15,110 nt of DNA. It comes from Anaerolineaceae bacterium (GTDB lineage: Bacteria; Chloroflexota; Anaerolineae; Aggregatilineales; Phototrophicaceae). The notes under the pieces were generated by a model. It searched no databases. It worked only from the letters and a program-made list of their open reading frames with translations, and had not been told where the DNA came from. This document shows, one piece after another, positions 7,459 through 15,110 of the stretch (its first letter is position 1; each line of letters opens with the position of its first letter). The position numbers were made by a program, and so were the translations under genes. The DNA lies in the NCBI GenBank assembly GCA_020634115.1, contig JACKCH010000001.1:1-15110 (forward strand), read 5' to 3'.

Positions 7459-7474
7459 CGTGATTTAGATCACA
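7459..7474 (+). promoter_or_regulatory. CRP-type operator before the second Crp/Fnr gene
   Basis: CGTGATTTAGATCACA fits the CRP consensus TGTGA-N6-TCACA with one base off. Its centre (7466.5) is about 41 bases before the start site predicted from a -10 box TATGCT at 7495-7500, which is the class II activator position. A box of near-identical sequence precedes nosZ. This suggests one or both regulators activate this gene and nosZ. Confidence 0.6.
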
Positions 7475-7533
7475 TTTGTTTACGCTAAACCCGCTATGCT
7501 AACCTTACAGCAACCGATGATGGCGGTGGTTCT

Positions 7534-8226
7534 ATGAAGGTCAGCGCGGAATATCTATCTCAAAACGAATCGTTTGCGGCGCTTAGCCCCAACATACAGG
7601 AGACGATTGCCCAAAAGGCAACCTGGGCGGAATATCCCGCGAAGGATGATCTTTTCCGGCAAGGTGATTCCCCGAGTGCACTCTATATTCTTCAATCAGG
7701 CCGGGTGAAGCTGTACCGCCAGTCCAAGGGCCGGTGCCAGATTCTGTCGCTGCCGGCCGCCGGGGACTGCCTGGGTGCTGAATCACTGCCAACCGGCGCG
7801 CCCAACCCCTACTCCGCGACAACCCTCACCCCAGTGAACGCTATTTTCCTACTGCCCGATGTCCTGCAAGCCCTGTTGGATGAATACCCGGTCTTTCAGG
7901 AAGTCTTTCTTAAGCTCATTACCGACCGGCTCAAACAGTTTGTGACCCTGGTACATGATCTGGCCTTCCGCGATGTCACCTCACGTCTCGCCATGATCCT
8001 GCTGTCCCGCGCCGAACGTGAGGGGCTGCCACATGATGACGGTGTGGTCTTTGACCGACTGCTCTCCCAGCAGGAATTCGCCGATATGGTCGGGACAGCC
8101 CGCGAAGTCATCTACCGCACCTTCAAACGGTTTGAAGGGGATGGGGTGATCCACGCCACCCGTACCCATATCGTCATCCGGGATATGGACGCACTCCGAG
8201 CTATCGCGTTCCAGGAATCCCGCTGA
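7534..8226 (+). CDS. Crp/Fnr-family transcription regulator (second of two)
   Basis: The 230-residue protein has an effector-binding beta barrel (~15-125, with GDSPSALYILQSGRVKLYR), a long dimer helix, and a C-terminal winged helix-turn-helix. Its recognition helix, GTAREVIYRTFKRFEGDG, has Arg190-Glu191-x3-Arg195, the same CRP-like contacts as the first regulator, so both may read the same GTGA-type boxes. It has only Cys68 and Cys79, so an FNR-type iron-sulfur cluster is unlikely. NO-sensing haem regulators of the DNR/NnrR group have a similar size and often control nos and nor genes; haem binding cannot be judged from sequence. A box before this gene suggests activation by its neighbour or by itself. 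It lies 84 bases after the first regulator and 148 bases before nosZ. Confidence 0.88.
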   Translation: MKVSAEYLSQNESFAALSPNIQETIAQKATWAEYPAKDDLFRQGDSPSALYILQSGRVKLYRQSKGRCQILSLPAAGDCLGAESLPTGAPNPYSATTLTPVNAIFLLPDVLQALLDEYPVFQEVFLKLITDRLKQFVTLVHDLAFRDVTSRLAMILLSRAEREGLPHDDGVVFDRLLSQQEFADMVGTAREVIYRTFKRFEGDGVIHATRTHIVIRDMDALRAIAFQESR

Positions 8227-8263
8227 ATCGCTTCTTTCACTCCCTCCGTCACTAATCCCATGA

Positions 8264-8279
8264 CGTGACTTGAATCACA
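8264..8279 (+). promoter_or_regulatory. CRP-type operator of the nos cluster
   Basis: CGTGACTTGAATCACA differs at three positions from the box before the second regulator, all in the spacer, and shares the following TTT. Its centre (8271.5) is about 30 bases before a candidate -10 box CATGAT at 8301-8306, again the class II position. It is the probable control site for nosZ and the genes behind it. Confidence 0.6.
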
Positions 8280-8374
8280 TTTTGCATCTGGTTTCTCCCT
8301 CATGATGAAGGCGAATACAAGCTGCCCGTGAATGGCGGGAGTATTGAACTTTTCAATCAGGGAGACAAAGAGAA

Positions 8375-10384
8375 ATGATTTTACGACGATTACCTTCCAG
8401 AGTCTTATTTATCGGACTGATTATCGTGGTGGCGCTGGCCTTAGCCGTTGTCATTGCCCCCAAAGCGATCACCAGCGCCCAGGGTAGCAGCCTGGACTGG
8501 CAGACCATCGCCCAGGAACGGGGTCTTACGGAAGAAGACCTGCGAGCGGCGGTCATGACCTATACACCTAGCGGCGCACTGGACGAATATGTGATGTTCG
8601 CGTCCGGCGGGCACAGTGGGCAGATGTTTGTCATTGGGATGCCCTCCATGCGCCTGCTGCGGACGATCGCGGTCTTTACGCCCGAACCCTGGCAGGGTTA
8701 TGGTTTCGGTGTAGGCGAAGATGTGCTGGCGGGCGGCGACATCAATGGCCGTGAGGTGCGCTGGGCGGATACCCATCACCCGGCACTGAGCGAAACCAAC
8801 GGTGAATATGATGGTGAATGGGTCTTTATCAATGACAAGGCCAATGGACGCGTGGCGGTTATTGACCTGCGCGACTTTGAAACCAAGCAGATCATCAATA
8901 ACCCGTTGTACCTCAACGATCACGGCGGCACTTTTGTCACGCCCAACACCGATTACGTGATTGAGGGCGGCCAGTACGCGCAGCCACTTGGGATGGAATA
9001 CGCTCCGCTGAGCGATTACGAAAGCGCCTATCGCGGCATGATTACCTTCTGGAAATTTGACCGCGAGGCCGGACGCATTGATCCCAGCCGGTCATTCGCT
9101 ATCGAACTACCGCCCTACTGGCAGGATTTGTGCGATGCGGGCAAGCTGGTTTCTGATGGCTGGGTGTTCTGCAATTCGATCAACACCGAACTGGCGACGG
9201 GCGGCATTGAGGCCGGTAACCCGCCGTTTGAAGCGGGCGTGAGCCGCAATACCACCGACTTCCTGCACATCATCAACCTGAACGCCGCTGTCCAGGTCTA
9301 TGAAGCCGGTGGCAACACCGTTGAAATCGCCGGGATGCAGGTGATCCCCCTGGAAACCGCTGTAGCGAACAATCTGCTGTACTTCACCCCTGAACCCCGC
9401 AGCCCGCACGGCGTAGACATCGCCCCGCATGGTGATTTCATCGTCGTTTCCGGCAAGCTCGACCCGCATGTGACGGTCTACAGCTTCCAGAAGATCATGG
9501 ACGCTATCGCCGCTGGGACAAGCGAAACCGACGCCTACGGTGTGCCGGTGCTGGATTATGAAAGCGTCCTGGAAGCCCAGGTCGAAGTCGGGCTTGGGCC
9601 GCTGCACACGCAGTTCGGGCCGGATGGTTACGCCTATACCAGCCTGTTCCTGGATAGCGCCGTCGCCCGCTGGAGCATCGGTGCGGAAGGGTATCGCCCG
9701 CAGGATGGCTGGACACTCATCAGCAAAATCCCGGTTCAGTACAACGTCGGTCACATCGCCGCTGCGGAAGGCGACACCGTTTCGCCGGATGGACAGTACC
9801 TGGTTTCGCTCAATAAGTGGTCAGTGGATCGCTTCCTCTCTACCGGCCCGCTGCTGCCGCAGAACTTCCAGTTGATTGACATCGGCCAGGAAGGCGACAA
9901 CATGCAGCTTCTCTACGACATGCCCATCACTGCTGGCGAACCGCACTACGCGCAGATCATCAAGGCTGACAAGCTGCATGGTTGGGAAGTCTATCCCGAA
10001 GTCGGCTGGAACCCGCTCACGCAGTCGGTTGACCCGAACGCCGTTACGCAGGGTACAGAAGGCGTGACCCGCGAAGGCAACAATGTCAATGTGCGCATGA
10101 CCGCCGTCCGCAGCCACTTCACACCGGAACGGGTGGATATCCAGGCGGGCGACCACGTAACCTGGACAATCACCAATGTGGAGCGTGCCCGCGATGCTAC
10201 GCACGGATTCTCGATCCCGTATTACGGCATCAATCTGAGTATCGAGCCGGGTGAAAGCATCACCTTCGAGTTCGACGCGGATCGAGCCGGGCGTGTTCAC
10301 CTGGTACTGCACCGAGTTCTGCTCGGCCCTCCACCTGGAAATGATGGGCTACCTGACCATCCAACCCCAGTAATGAATACCTGA
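8375..10384 (+). CDS. nosZ: Nitrous-oxide reductase, clade II Sec type, with a 3'-end frameshift
   Basis: NosZ reduces N2O to N2 in the cell envelope, the last step of denitrification. A hydrophobic Sec signal peptide (~1-36) lacks a Tat twin-arginine consensus, as in clade II. The beta-propeller carries all seven CuZ histidines: His134, His135 (DTHHP), His183 (NDHGG), His345 (SPHG), His411 (PLHTQF), His460 (VGHIAA) and His524 (EPHYAQ). The cupredoxin domain begins near 570 and holds CuA ligand His610. After Gly639 the frame as written reads non-family sequence to a stop at 10384. One base over, it reads VFTWYCTEFCSALHLEMMGY and stops at 10371-10373, giving 665 residues with Cys645, Cys649, His653 and Met656. 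These keep a constant offset of 27 from Pseudomonas stutzeri numbering. A sequencing error, a true mutation or recoding are all possible. Confidence 0.95.
   Translation: MILRRLPSRVLFIGLIIVVALALAVVIAPKAITSAQGSSLDWQTIAQERGLTEEDLRAAVMTYTPSGALDEYVMFASGGHSGQMFVIGMPSMRLLRTIAVFTPEPWQGYGFGVGEDVLAGGDINGREVRWADTHHPALSETNGEYDGEWVFINDKANGRVAVIDLRDFETKQIINNPLYLNDHGGTFVTPNTDYVIEGGQYAQPLGMEYAPLSDYESAYRGMITFWKFDREAGRIDPSRSFAIELPPYWQDLCDAGKLVSDGWVFCNSINTELATGGIEAGNPPFEAGVSRNTTDFLHIINLNAAVQVYEAGGNTVEIAGMQVIPLETAVANNLLYFTPEPRSPHGVDIAPHGDFIVVSGKLDPHVTVYSFQKIMDAIAAGTSETDAYGVPVLDYESVLEAQVEVGLGPLHTQFGPDGYAYTSLFLDSAVARWSIGAEGYRPQDGWTLISKIPVQYNVGHIAAAEGDTVSPDGQYLVSLNKWSVDRFLSTGPLLPQNFQLIDIGQEGDNMQLLYDMPITAGEPHYAQIIKADKLHGWEVYPEVGWNPLTQSVDPNAVTQGTEGVTREGNNVNVRMTAVRSHFTPERVDIQAGDHVTWTITNVERARDATHGFSIPYYGINLSIEPGESITFEFDADRAGRVHLVLHRVLLGPPPGNDGLPDHPTPVMNT
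10289..10291 (+). other. Frameshift site in nosZ
   Basis: The triplet GGG within GCCGGGCGTG is where the conserved NosZ frame is lost. Dropping one G gives GCC GGC GTG TTC ACC TGG, reading A-G-V-F-T-W and running on into the CuA motif. A +1 ribosomal slip at GGG-C would give the same protein. Only a single base separates the two readings. Confidence 0.85.
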
Positions 10385-10393
10385 AAACTATCC

Positions 10394-10418
10394 GGGGTGA
10401 GTCTGTGTGACTCACCCC
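10394..10418 (+). other. Strong hairpin between nosZ and the next gene
   Basis: GGGGTGAGTC, a TGTGT loop and GACTCACCCC form a perfect 10-bp stem 20 bases after the conserved nosZ stop. No T-run follows on the plus strand, so it is not a classic terminator. It may protect the nosZ end of the transcript from 3' decay or partly reduce read-through, making nosZ more abundant than the accessory genes. Confidence 0.55.
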
Positions 10419-10461
10419 AGACCCGGTTTCAAGCCACGTCAGTTATGAAAGAGAGAACAGA

Positions 10462-11136
10462 GTGGCAGCACAGACAATGAACCAAACAGATGTAAACCCA
10501 CAGAACGCGGTATCGACCCAATCAAACCGGCGTGTGCTGGCATGGCTACCTTCACTGCTGCTGCTGGTTGCCGCGATTTTGATCCTGGCCTCGATTGCCT
10601 TCCCCTATTGGGGGTTGGTGCTGGAAGCGCCGCAGTATCCGGGTGGGCTGGAGATGCGTGTTTTCGTCAACTATATGACCGGCGATGAAGACCCCCAACT
10701 GGACGAAGTTCACGAGATTGACGGTCTGAACCACTATATCGGGATGCAGTCGCTTTATGATGCGGCATCCTTTGAGCGGTCTATCGCGCTGCCCGGCGTG
10801 ATTGCGATGGCGGTGTTCCTGGTCGTTATCGCCTTCTGGCGGCGGCGGTGGGTCTGGATACTGGGGATTCCGGCGCTGGCCTTCCCCTTTATTTTTCTGG
10901 GCGATCTGGCGTACTGGCTCAATAACTACGGACAGAATCTTGACCCCTATGCGCCGCTTTCCAGCGCGATTCGCCCGTTCACCCCGCCGATCCTGGGTGA
11001 AGGCATAATCGGGCAGTTTAAGACCGTCGCCTATGTGAATACCGGTTGGTATATGGCACTGGTCGCGGCAGGACTCGTGCTGGTTGCTCTCCTGATCCGG
11101 TTTGTGACCCGAACCGTCCCGGCCAAGGAGTCGTAA
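10462..11136 (+). CDS. nosB: NosB-like membrane protein of clade II nos clusters
   Basis: The 224-residue protein has about four membrane helices (~28-50, 108-126, 130-152, 195-215) and a periplasm-sized loop between the first two. Motifs APQYPGGLEM (56-65) and EIDGLNHYIGM (85-95) are, from memory, typical of the small membrane protein encoded right after clade II nosZ. Its role is not established; it has been proposed to help electron delivery or NosZ maturation. The GTG start is chosen because AAGAGAG lies before it, while the ATG five codons later has no ribosome site. The stop lies two bases before nosD, so the two are probably translated together. The gene symbol is assigned by position and motif, and is less sure than nosZ, nosD or nosF. 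Confidence 0.7.
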   Translation: MAAQTMNQTDVNPQNAVSTQSNRRVLAWLPSLLLLVAAILILASIAFPYWGLVLEAPQYPGGLEMRVFVNYMTGDEDPQLDEVHEIDGLNHYIGMQSLYDAASFERSIALPGVIAMAVFLVVIAFWRRRWVWILGIPALAFPFIFLGDLAYWLNNYGQNLDPYAPLSSAIRPFTPPILGEGIIGQFKTVAYVNTGWYMALVAAGLVLVALLIRFVTRTVPAKES

Positions 11137-11138
11137 TC

Positions 11139-12605
11139 GTGAATACCTACCGGGCTGCTCAGATCGTCTGGCGCGGGCTGCTGTTATGCTTCTGCCTGGG
11201 ATGGGCAACTGGCGCCCTGGCGCAGGCAGATGCGCCCCATCAGGTGCTCATCGTTGCGCCAGACAGCCCATATCCGACTATCGCGGCGGCGCTGGTTGCT
11301 GCCCAACCGGGTGACACGATAGAGGTTCATGGCGGGCAGCACGCCGCGCCGGTTGTGGTCGAAAAAAGCGTGGCGCTGGTCGGGGTGGATAACCCGGTTA
11401 TAGATGGGCAGGGCAGCGGCAGCCTGGTTATTATCACCGCGCCGGACACTCGTTTTGCAGGCTTTACCCTGCGGCATTCCGGCGACAGTCTGAATCATGA
11501 AGATACCGGCATCGTTGCCCAGGCCGATAACGTGACTGTCGCTGACAATACCCTGGAAGATATTTTATTTGGCATTTACTTCGCCAACGCGGATAGCGGA
11601 ATCGCCCGGAACAACACGGTGCGCTGCTTTAACCGTGAACTCGGTCTGCGGGGCGACGGTATCCGCGTTTGGTACAGCACGAATGTCCTGTTGGATGGTA
11701 ATACCGTGAGCCTCTGCCGCGATACACTGGTCTGGTACGCGGAAAATATCACGGTTGAGAACAACTACATCCATGACAGCCGGTATGGGCTGCATGTCAT
11801 GTACAGCAGCCATGCCACCATGCAGCATAACCGCTTCGAGGGCAATTCGATTGGCAGCTACCTGATGTACTCGCAGCACCTCACGATGACCCAGAACCGC
11901 ATGGTGGGGAATCGCGGCCCCAGCGGTTACGGCATCGCGTTTAAGGAAATGGATTACGCGACGGTGAGCGATAACCTCATCGTGGGCAACCGGGCGGGCA
12001 TTTACATTGATAATTCCCCGGCGCTGATTGATGTCAACAACAGCATTACCGGCAATTTTCTGGCCTATAACGACTCCGGCATCAGTGCCTTGCCGGATAC
12101 CGCTCGTAATATTCTTGAGTCCAACACTTTTCTGGAAAATTTGCAGCAAGTGACCGTCCTGGGGCGCGGCAACCTGCTGAAAAACACCTGGGGAACAGCT
12201 AACGGCGGGAACTATTGGAGCGATTATGTCGGCTATGACGGCGACGGCGACGGCGTGGGGGATACCCCGTACCGTGCCGAGAAGCTGTTCGAGAGCCTGA
12301 GCGACGATAACCCGGTACTGCGTCTGTTCGCCTTCAGCCCGGCCAGCCAGGCCATTGATTTCGCGGCGTCGGCCTTTCCGTCGCTGCGGCCTGACCCCAA
12401 AGTGATTGAAGACCACCCCATGATGCACTATACGCTCCCCGCTGGGCTGGATAGTCCTGTGCGCACCGTTTCGCTGCCATTTCTGGCCGCTTCGCTGGCA
12501 CTGGTGGCGGGAGGATGTGTCATTTGTCTATCCGCGCTGCGCGGGCGTTTCCGACGGCCTGCGCGGGTGAAAGACGCGGTTCAAACGAGTCGAGCACAGG
12601 CGTAA
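11139..12605 (+). CDS. nosD: NosD, periplasmic beta-helix protein for CuZ assembly
   Basis: The 488-residue NosD supports sulfide and copper delivery for the CuZ centre of NosZ, working with the NosFY transporter. The sequence shows a Sec signal peptide (~1-28, ending ALA-QADAP) and many parallel beta-helix turns with repeating Asn/Asp and Gly steps, such as VADNTLEDILFGIYFANADSG and YIHDSRYGLHVMYSS. This is the CASH/pectate-lyase-like fold. Near the end come the family-typical LFAFSPASQAIDFAASAFP and a C-terminal membrane helix (~445-467) followed by a basic tail, so the protein may be anchored to the membrane. The GTG start at 11139 is chosen for its AAGGAG site and position just after nosB; an in-frame ATG at 11046 would overlap nosB by 91 bases. 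Confidence 0.9.
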   Translation: MNTYRAAQIVWRGLLLCFCLGWATGALAQADAPHQVLIVAPDSPYPTIAAALVAAQPGDTIEVHGGQHAAPVVVEKSVALVGVDNPVIDGQGSGSLVIITAPDTRFAGFTLRHSGDSLNHEDTGIVAQADNVTVADNTLEDILFGIYFANADSGIARNNTVRCFNRELGLRGDGIRVWYSTNVLLDGNTVSLCRDTLVWYAENITVENNYIHDSRYGLHVMYSSHATMQHNRFEGNSIGSYLMYSQHLTMTQNRMVGNRGPSGYGIAFKEMDYATVSDNLIVGNRAGIYIDNSPALIDVNNSITGNFLAYNDSGISALPDTARNILESNTFLENLQQVTVLGRGNLLKNTWGTANGGNYWSDYVGYDGDGDGVGDTPYRAEKLFESLSDDNPVLRLFAFSPASQAIDFAASAFPSLRPDPKVIEDHPMMHYTLPAGLDSPVRTVSLPFLAASLALVAGGCVICLSALRGRFRRPARVKDAVQTSRAQA

Positions 12606-12617
12606 ACGGGACACGGA

Positions 12618-13508
12618 ATGATGATTATTGCTGAAGAACTGACGAAACATTATGGAAAAGCCACCGCCCTGGATCACGTTTCCTTCACGATTGAGCCGGG
12701 CGAATCAGTGGCACTGTGGGGCGCGAACGGCGCGGGCAAAACGACGACGTTACGCTGCCTGCTCGGTGTCCACAGCTTTGAGGGGGCGCTGGTGGTTAAT
12801 GGCATTAATGTCCGCCAACAGGCGAAGGCGGTGCGGGCGGTCATTGGTTATGTGCCGCAGGAAGCCGTCTTTTATGACCTCACCGTGTATGAAACGCTGC
12901 GTTTTTATGCCCGTTTGAAAAAGACCGCCCCTGACCGCATCCCGGCGGTACTGGAACAGGTGCAGCTTGTCCCGCACAGCGCGAAGCGTGTCAGTATGCT
13001 TTCCGGCGGGATGAAACAGCGGTTGGCACTGGCCGCCGCCCTGTTAGCCGACCCGCCGATCCTGGTCCTGGATGAACCTACCGCAAATCTGGATGTGGCA
13101 GCGCAGCGCGAATTTATTCACACGATTCAGGTACTGAACCAGGCCGGAAAGACCATAGTCTTTTCCTCGCACCGTCTGGATGAAGTCATCATGCTTGCCA
13201 GCCGCGTGCTTATCCTGGAAAACGGTAGTCTGGTGCAGACCTGCCCGCCCACCGAACTGGCGGAAAAACTGGGCTTACAGCGATGGTTGCGCATCTGGGT
13301 GGCGGTGCAGCACCAAGACTCTATGCTGCGTGTATTGCGGGAACAGGGCTTCGCCTACACCCCGAACGGGCGCAGCGCGTATGTGAAAGTCACCGCCAGC
13401 AGCAAAATCGCGCCGCTGCGTTCACTGGAACTAGCCCATATCCCGGTTGAGGACTTCGACCTGGTTGAGGATGAACTGGTACCCCCACGAGGGCTGAACC
13501 ATGATTGA
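12618..13508 (+). CDS. nosF: NosF, ABC transporter ATPase for NosZ maturation
   Basis: The 296-residue protein is the cytoplasmic ATPase that pairs with NosY in the nos maturation transporter, thought to export a sulfur species for CuZ assembly. All motifs are intact: Walker A GANGAGKT (35-42), Q-loop Gln81 (VPQE), signature LSGGMKQR (128-135), Walker B ILVLDE (148-153), and switch His185 (SSHRLDE). Residues ~210-296 form an extra C-terminal domain found in many two-component ABC exporters. It begins 12 bases after nosD, and its last eight bases overlap nosY, so coupling with the permease is probable. The context fixes NosF over a generic ABC ATPase. Confidence 0.92.
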   Translation: MMIIAEELTKHYGKATALDHVSFTIEPGESVALWGANGAGKTTTLRCLLGVHSFEGALVVNGINVRQQAKAVRAVIGYVPQEAVFYDLTVYETLRFYARLKKTAPDRIPAVLEQVQLVPHSAKRVSMLSGGMKQRLALAAALLADPPILVLDEPTANLDVAAQREFIHTIQVLNQAGKTIVFSSHRLDEVIMLASRVLILENGSLVQTCPPTELAEKLGLQRWLRIWVAVQHQDSMLRVLREQGFAYTPNGRSAYVKVTASSKIAPLRSLELAHIPVEDFDLVEDELVPPRGLNHD

Positions 13509-14352
13509 CATCACGAATATCCTGACTATCGCGGATAAGGAACTGCGGGACGCCCTGCATAATCGCTGGTTTGTTATTTTCACCGTCGCGTTTGCCGGGT
13601 TGGCGCTGGCGTTATCGTCGCTAACCCAACCGGGCGGGAGCTACTTCCAGACCGCGAGTTACAACCGGACAACCGCCAGCCTGATTAATCTGGTACTGCT
13701 GTTTGTACCGCTCATCGGCCTCACGCTGGGGGCGGCTAACCTGGCGGGTGATCGTGAAACCGGCGCACTGGTTTACCTGTTGGCGCAGCCGGTCAACCGG
13801 GCGGAAATCCTGCTCGGCAAATACGCCGGGATGTCAGGCGCACTGCTGGCAACACTGACGCTGGGTTTCGGGTTGGCTGGGGTGGCGCTAGCGCTGCAAG
13901 GTGGCATTCAGGATGCCGGAGGCTATGTTTTCACCGTTTTTCTGGCCTATGCGCTGGCGCTGGCGATGCTCAGTCTAGGTTTCCTGATGTCCGTCATCGC
14001 GCAAAAGACCACCGCCGCACTCGGGGGCGCGTTATTTATCTGGTTGTTCCTGGTGTTCATCGGTGACCTGGGGATTATGGGAACCGCCGTCGCCACACAA
14101 ATGTCCATCCAGACGGTATTTTTCACCGCCATTATGAACCCGCTTCAGATGTTCAAAATCGCTTCTATTCTGTCCATCCAGGCCAACCTGGAGGTGCTTG
14201 GCCCGGCGGGACTATATGCCACCGATCAGTTCGGCGGGCTGCTGTTGCCTCTGCTGTTAGTCGGGCTTCTTTTGTGGATTGTGATCCCCCTTTCCGGTGC
14301 GATTACCCTGTTTTCCCGCCAGGAAAGTTTCTCTCTGAAAGGCCGCTCCTAA
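13501..14352 (+). CDS. nosY: NosY, ABC transporter permease for NosZ maturation
   Basis: The 283-residue protein has about six membrane helices (~23-41, 60-82, 108-132, 142-166, 172-193, 246-270). It also has the ABC-2 type permease segment GDRETGALVYLLAQPVNRAEILLGKY (84-109), the coupling region for the ATPase, typical of NosY. It is the membrane half of the NosFY transporter that partners NosD. The start ATG lies within the end of nosF (ATGATTGA overlap), and the stop TAA shares its last base with the next start. Length and order agree with nosDFY operons elsewhere. Confidence 0.9.
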   Translation: MIDITNILTIADKELRDALHNRWFVIFTVAFAGLALALSSLTQPGGSYFQTASYNRTTASLINLVLLFVPLIGLTLGAANLAGDRETGALVYLLAQPVNRAEILLGKYAGMSGALLATLTLGFGLAGVALALQGGIQDAGGYVFTVFLAYALALAMLSLGFLMSVIAQKTTAALGGALFIWLFLVFIGDLGIMGTAVATQMSIQTVFFTAIMNPLQMFKIASILSIQANLEVLGPAGLYATDQFGGLLLPLLLVGLLLWIVIPLSGAITLFSRQESFSLKGRS

Positions 14353-14843
14353 TGAAACGCCACATGACATTACTCTTTATGCTGCTCCTCCTGTTCACCA
14401 GCGCCGCCTGTGGACCGCAAGCCGCCCCGACTGTTGCGCCGGATGCCTTCCAGATGCACGTTCAGGTTGACCCTGAGCCGTTAGCCGTTGGCGACGCCAC
14501 GTTGATTGTCACGCTTCAGACTGCGGCGGGGGAGCCGGTGGACGGCGCGACTCTCAAGGTGCATGGGGATATGGATCATGAGGGTATGATGCCGGTTGAC
14601 CGTGAAGTGAGCGACAGCGCCAACGGCGCGTACCGCGTGCCGTTCAACTGGTCAATGGGGGGCGGTTGGATTGTGACCATTACGGCAGTCCTGCCGGATA
14701 ACGGCGGTGAATTCAGCCAGACATTTGAATACTTTGTTGATGCTGTTTCCAACGAAAGCATCATTAATCAATCCGGCGGCATGAATATGGGGGATACGGG
14801 CGCGGAAATGACGCCCGAAAGCACCGCCGAAGCCGGTCAGTAA
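14352..14843 (+). CDS. YtkA/FixH-like lipoprotein, possible copper handling
   Basis: The 163-residue product has a lipoprotein signal (MKRHMTLLFMLLLLFTSAAC; lipid on Cys20), a proline-rich linker, and one beta-sandwich of YtkA/FixH type (~35-130), with VDPEPLAVGDATLIV and GEPVDGATLKVHGDMDHEGMMPV. Such domains sit near copper oxidases and copper-centre maturation genes. The stretch with two Met-rich clusters and His (MDHEGMM; later GGMNMGDTG) could bind copper. The Thr/Glu/Ala-rich tail is low complexity. I choose the ATG at 14352, coupled to nosY by one shared base, because it begins the signal; an in-frame ATG at 14274 would lie inside nosY. It occupies the place where NosL is often found but shows no NosL features I can recognise. 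The role is inferred from the fold and position. Confidence 0.75.
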   Translation: MKRHMTLLFMLLLLFTSAACGPQAAPTVAPDAFQMHVQVDPEPLAVGDATLIVTLQTAAGEPVDGATLKVHGDMDHEGMMPVDREVSDSANGAYRVPFNWSMGGGWIVTITAVLPDNGGEFSQTFEYFVDAVSNESIINQSGGMNMGDTGAEMTPESTAEAGQ

Positions 14844-14962
14844 GTTTCTACGAGACGCTCTATATGAAATATGTCGGGGCAACCGGCGTTTGCAAGCGTG
14901 TAATTTCACATAAACCGTATTGGATAACGTAAATCAGGTTTCATCATTATTGGAGAAAACGC

Positions 14963-15110
14963 ATGTCAGAACAACATCATGGGAAAACGCCAAAACCGCT
15001 CAATGCGAACCTTGTTGCCCTGCTGCTGGTCGCTATCTTCGTACTCGTCAGCGGTGTGATCTTTATCCGCCCGTCTGACGTGGAATCCGCACCAGAGAAC
15101 GGTGCAGAGG
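14963..15110 (+). CDS. Membrane-anchored protein, N-terminal fragment (cut by window end)
   Basis: An ATG after a GGAGA ribosome site (TTGGAGAAAACGC) opens a frame that runs off the window: MSEQHHGKTPKPLNANLVALLLVAIFVL, then VSGVIFIRPSDVES. A short cytoplasmic, His-containing head is followed by one membrane helix (~17-36), then an exported segment. In nos clusters this place may hold a Sco-type copper chaperone, a thioredoxin-like protein or a cytochrome c. None of their active-site motifs are inside the window. It lies 119 bases after the lipoprotein gene, so it may have its own promoter, although I could not place one. Confidence 0.6.
   Translation, partial: MSEQHHGKTPKPLNANLVALLLVAIFVLVSGVIFIRPSDVESAPENGAE

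Noticed and set aside
8384..8404. RR in the NosZ N-terminus as a possible Tat signal.
   Set aside because: The residues around it (LRRLPSRV) do not fit the S/T-RR-x-F-L-K pattern, and a long hydrophobic core follows, as in Sec signals.
14894..14908. GTGTAATTTCAC as a third CRP-type box before the last gene.
   Set aside because: The half-sites are two bases closer together than in the two good boxes, so the same regulator would not be expected to fit.

Overview
The window looks like a piece of a Chloroflexota-type (Anaerolineae-like) chromosome or contig. This rests on a Sec-exported clade II NosZ, a lipoprotein tail rich in Thr, Pro, Glu and Ala, and a PIN-type antitoxin of a kind I associate with that phylum. 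No rRNA or marker gene is present, so the assignment is tentative. I see no tRNA, rRNA, CRISPR array or transposase.

Left part (1-5257), accessory and defence-like. A VapBC-type toxin-antitoxin pair runs leftwards off the edge; only the first 15 codons of the toxin are inside. Divergent from it is a 1117-residue single-chain restriction-modification enzyme (PD-(D/E)XK nuclease, N6-adenine methyltransferase, Type ISP-like specificity region, no helicase). Immediately behind it, with no spacer, is a 490-residue TIR-like protein whose DNA is visibly AT-richer than its neighbours. The two look like a translationally coupled defence pair.

Middle part (5258-6753). A leftward gene encodes a 299-residue protein with sigma-70-like traits. 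It ends in a good intrinsic terminator. Its upstream region carries several stem-loops and a perfect 12-bp A-tract/T-tract hairpin, and otherwise no convincing gene.

Right part (6754-15110), nitrous oxide respiration. Two Crp/Fnr-family regulators in tandem precede a nos cluster: nosZ, a nosB-like membrane gene, nosD, nosF, nosY, a YtkA/FixH-like lipoprotein gene, and the start of a membrane-anchored protein cut by the window end. Near-identical CRP-type boxes (GTGA-N6-TCAC) precede the second regulator and nosZ. Both regulators have an R-E-x3-R recognition helix that would fit such boxes. NosZ would be the exported N2O reductase; NosD, NosF and NosY would support maturation of its copper centre, and the lipoprotein may handle copper or the partner protein.

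The most notable single observation is in nosZ. As written, the reading frame shifts by one base near the 3' end, which removes the CuA ligands Cys, Cys, His and Met. Reading one base further on restores an exact CuA motif and a stop at 10371-10373.
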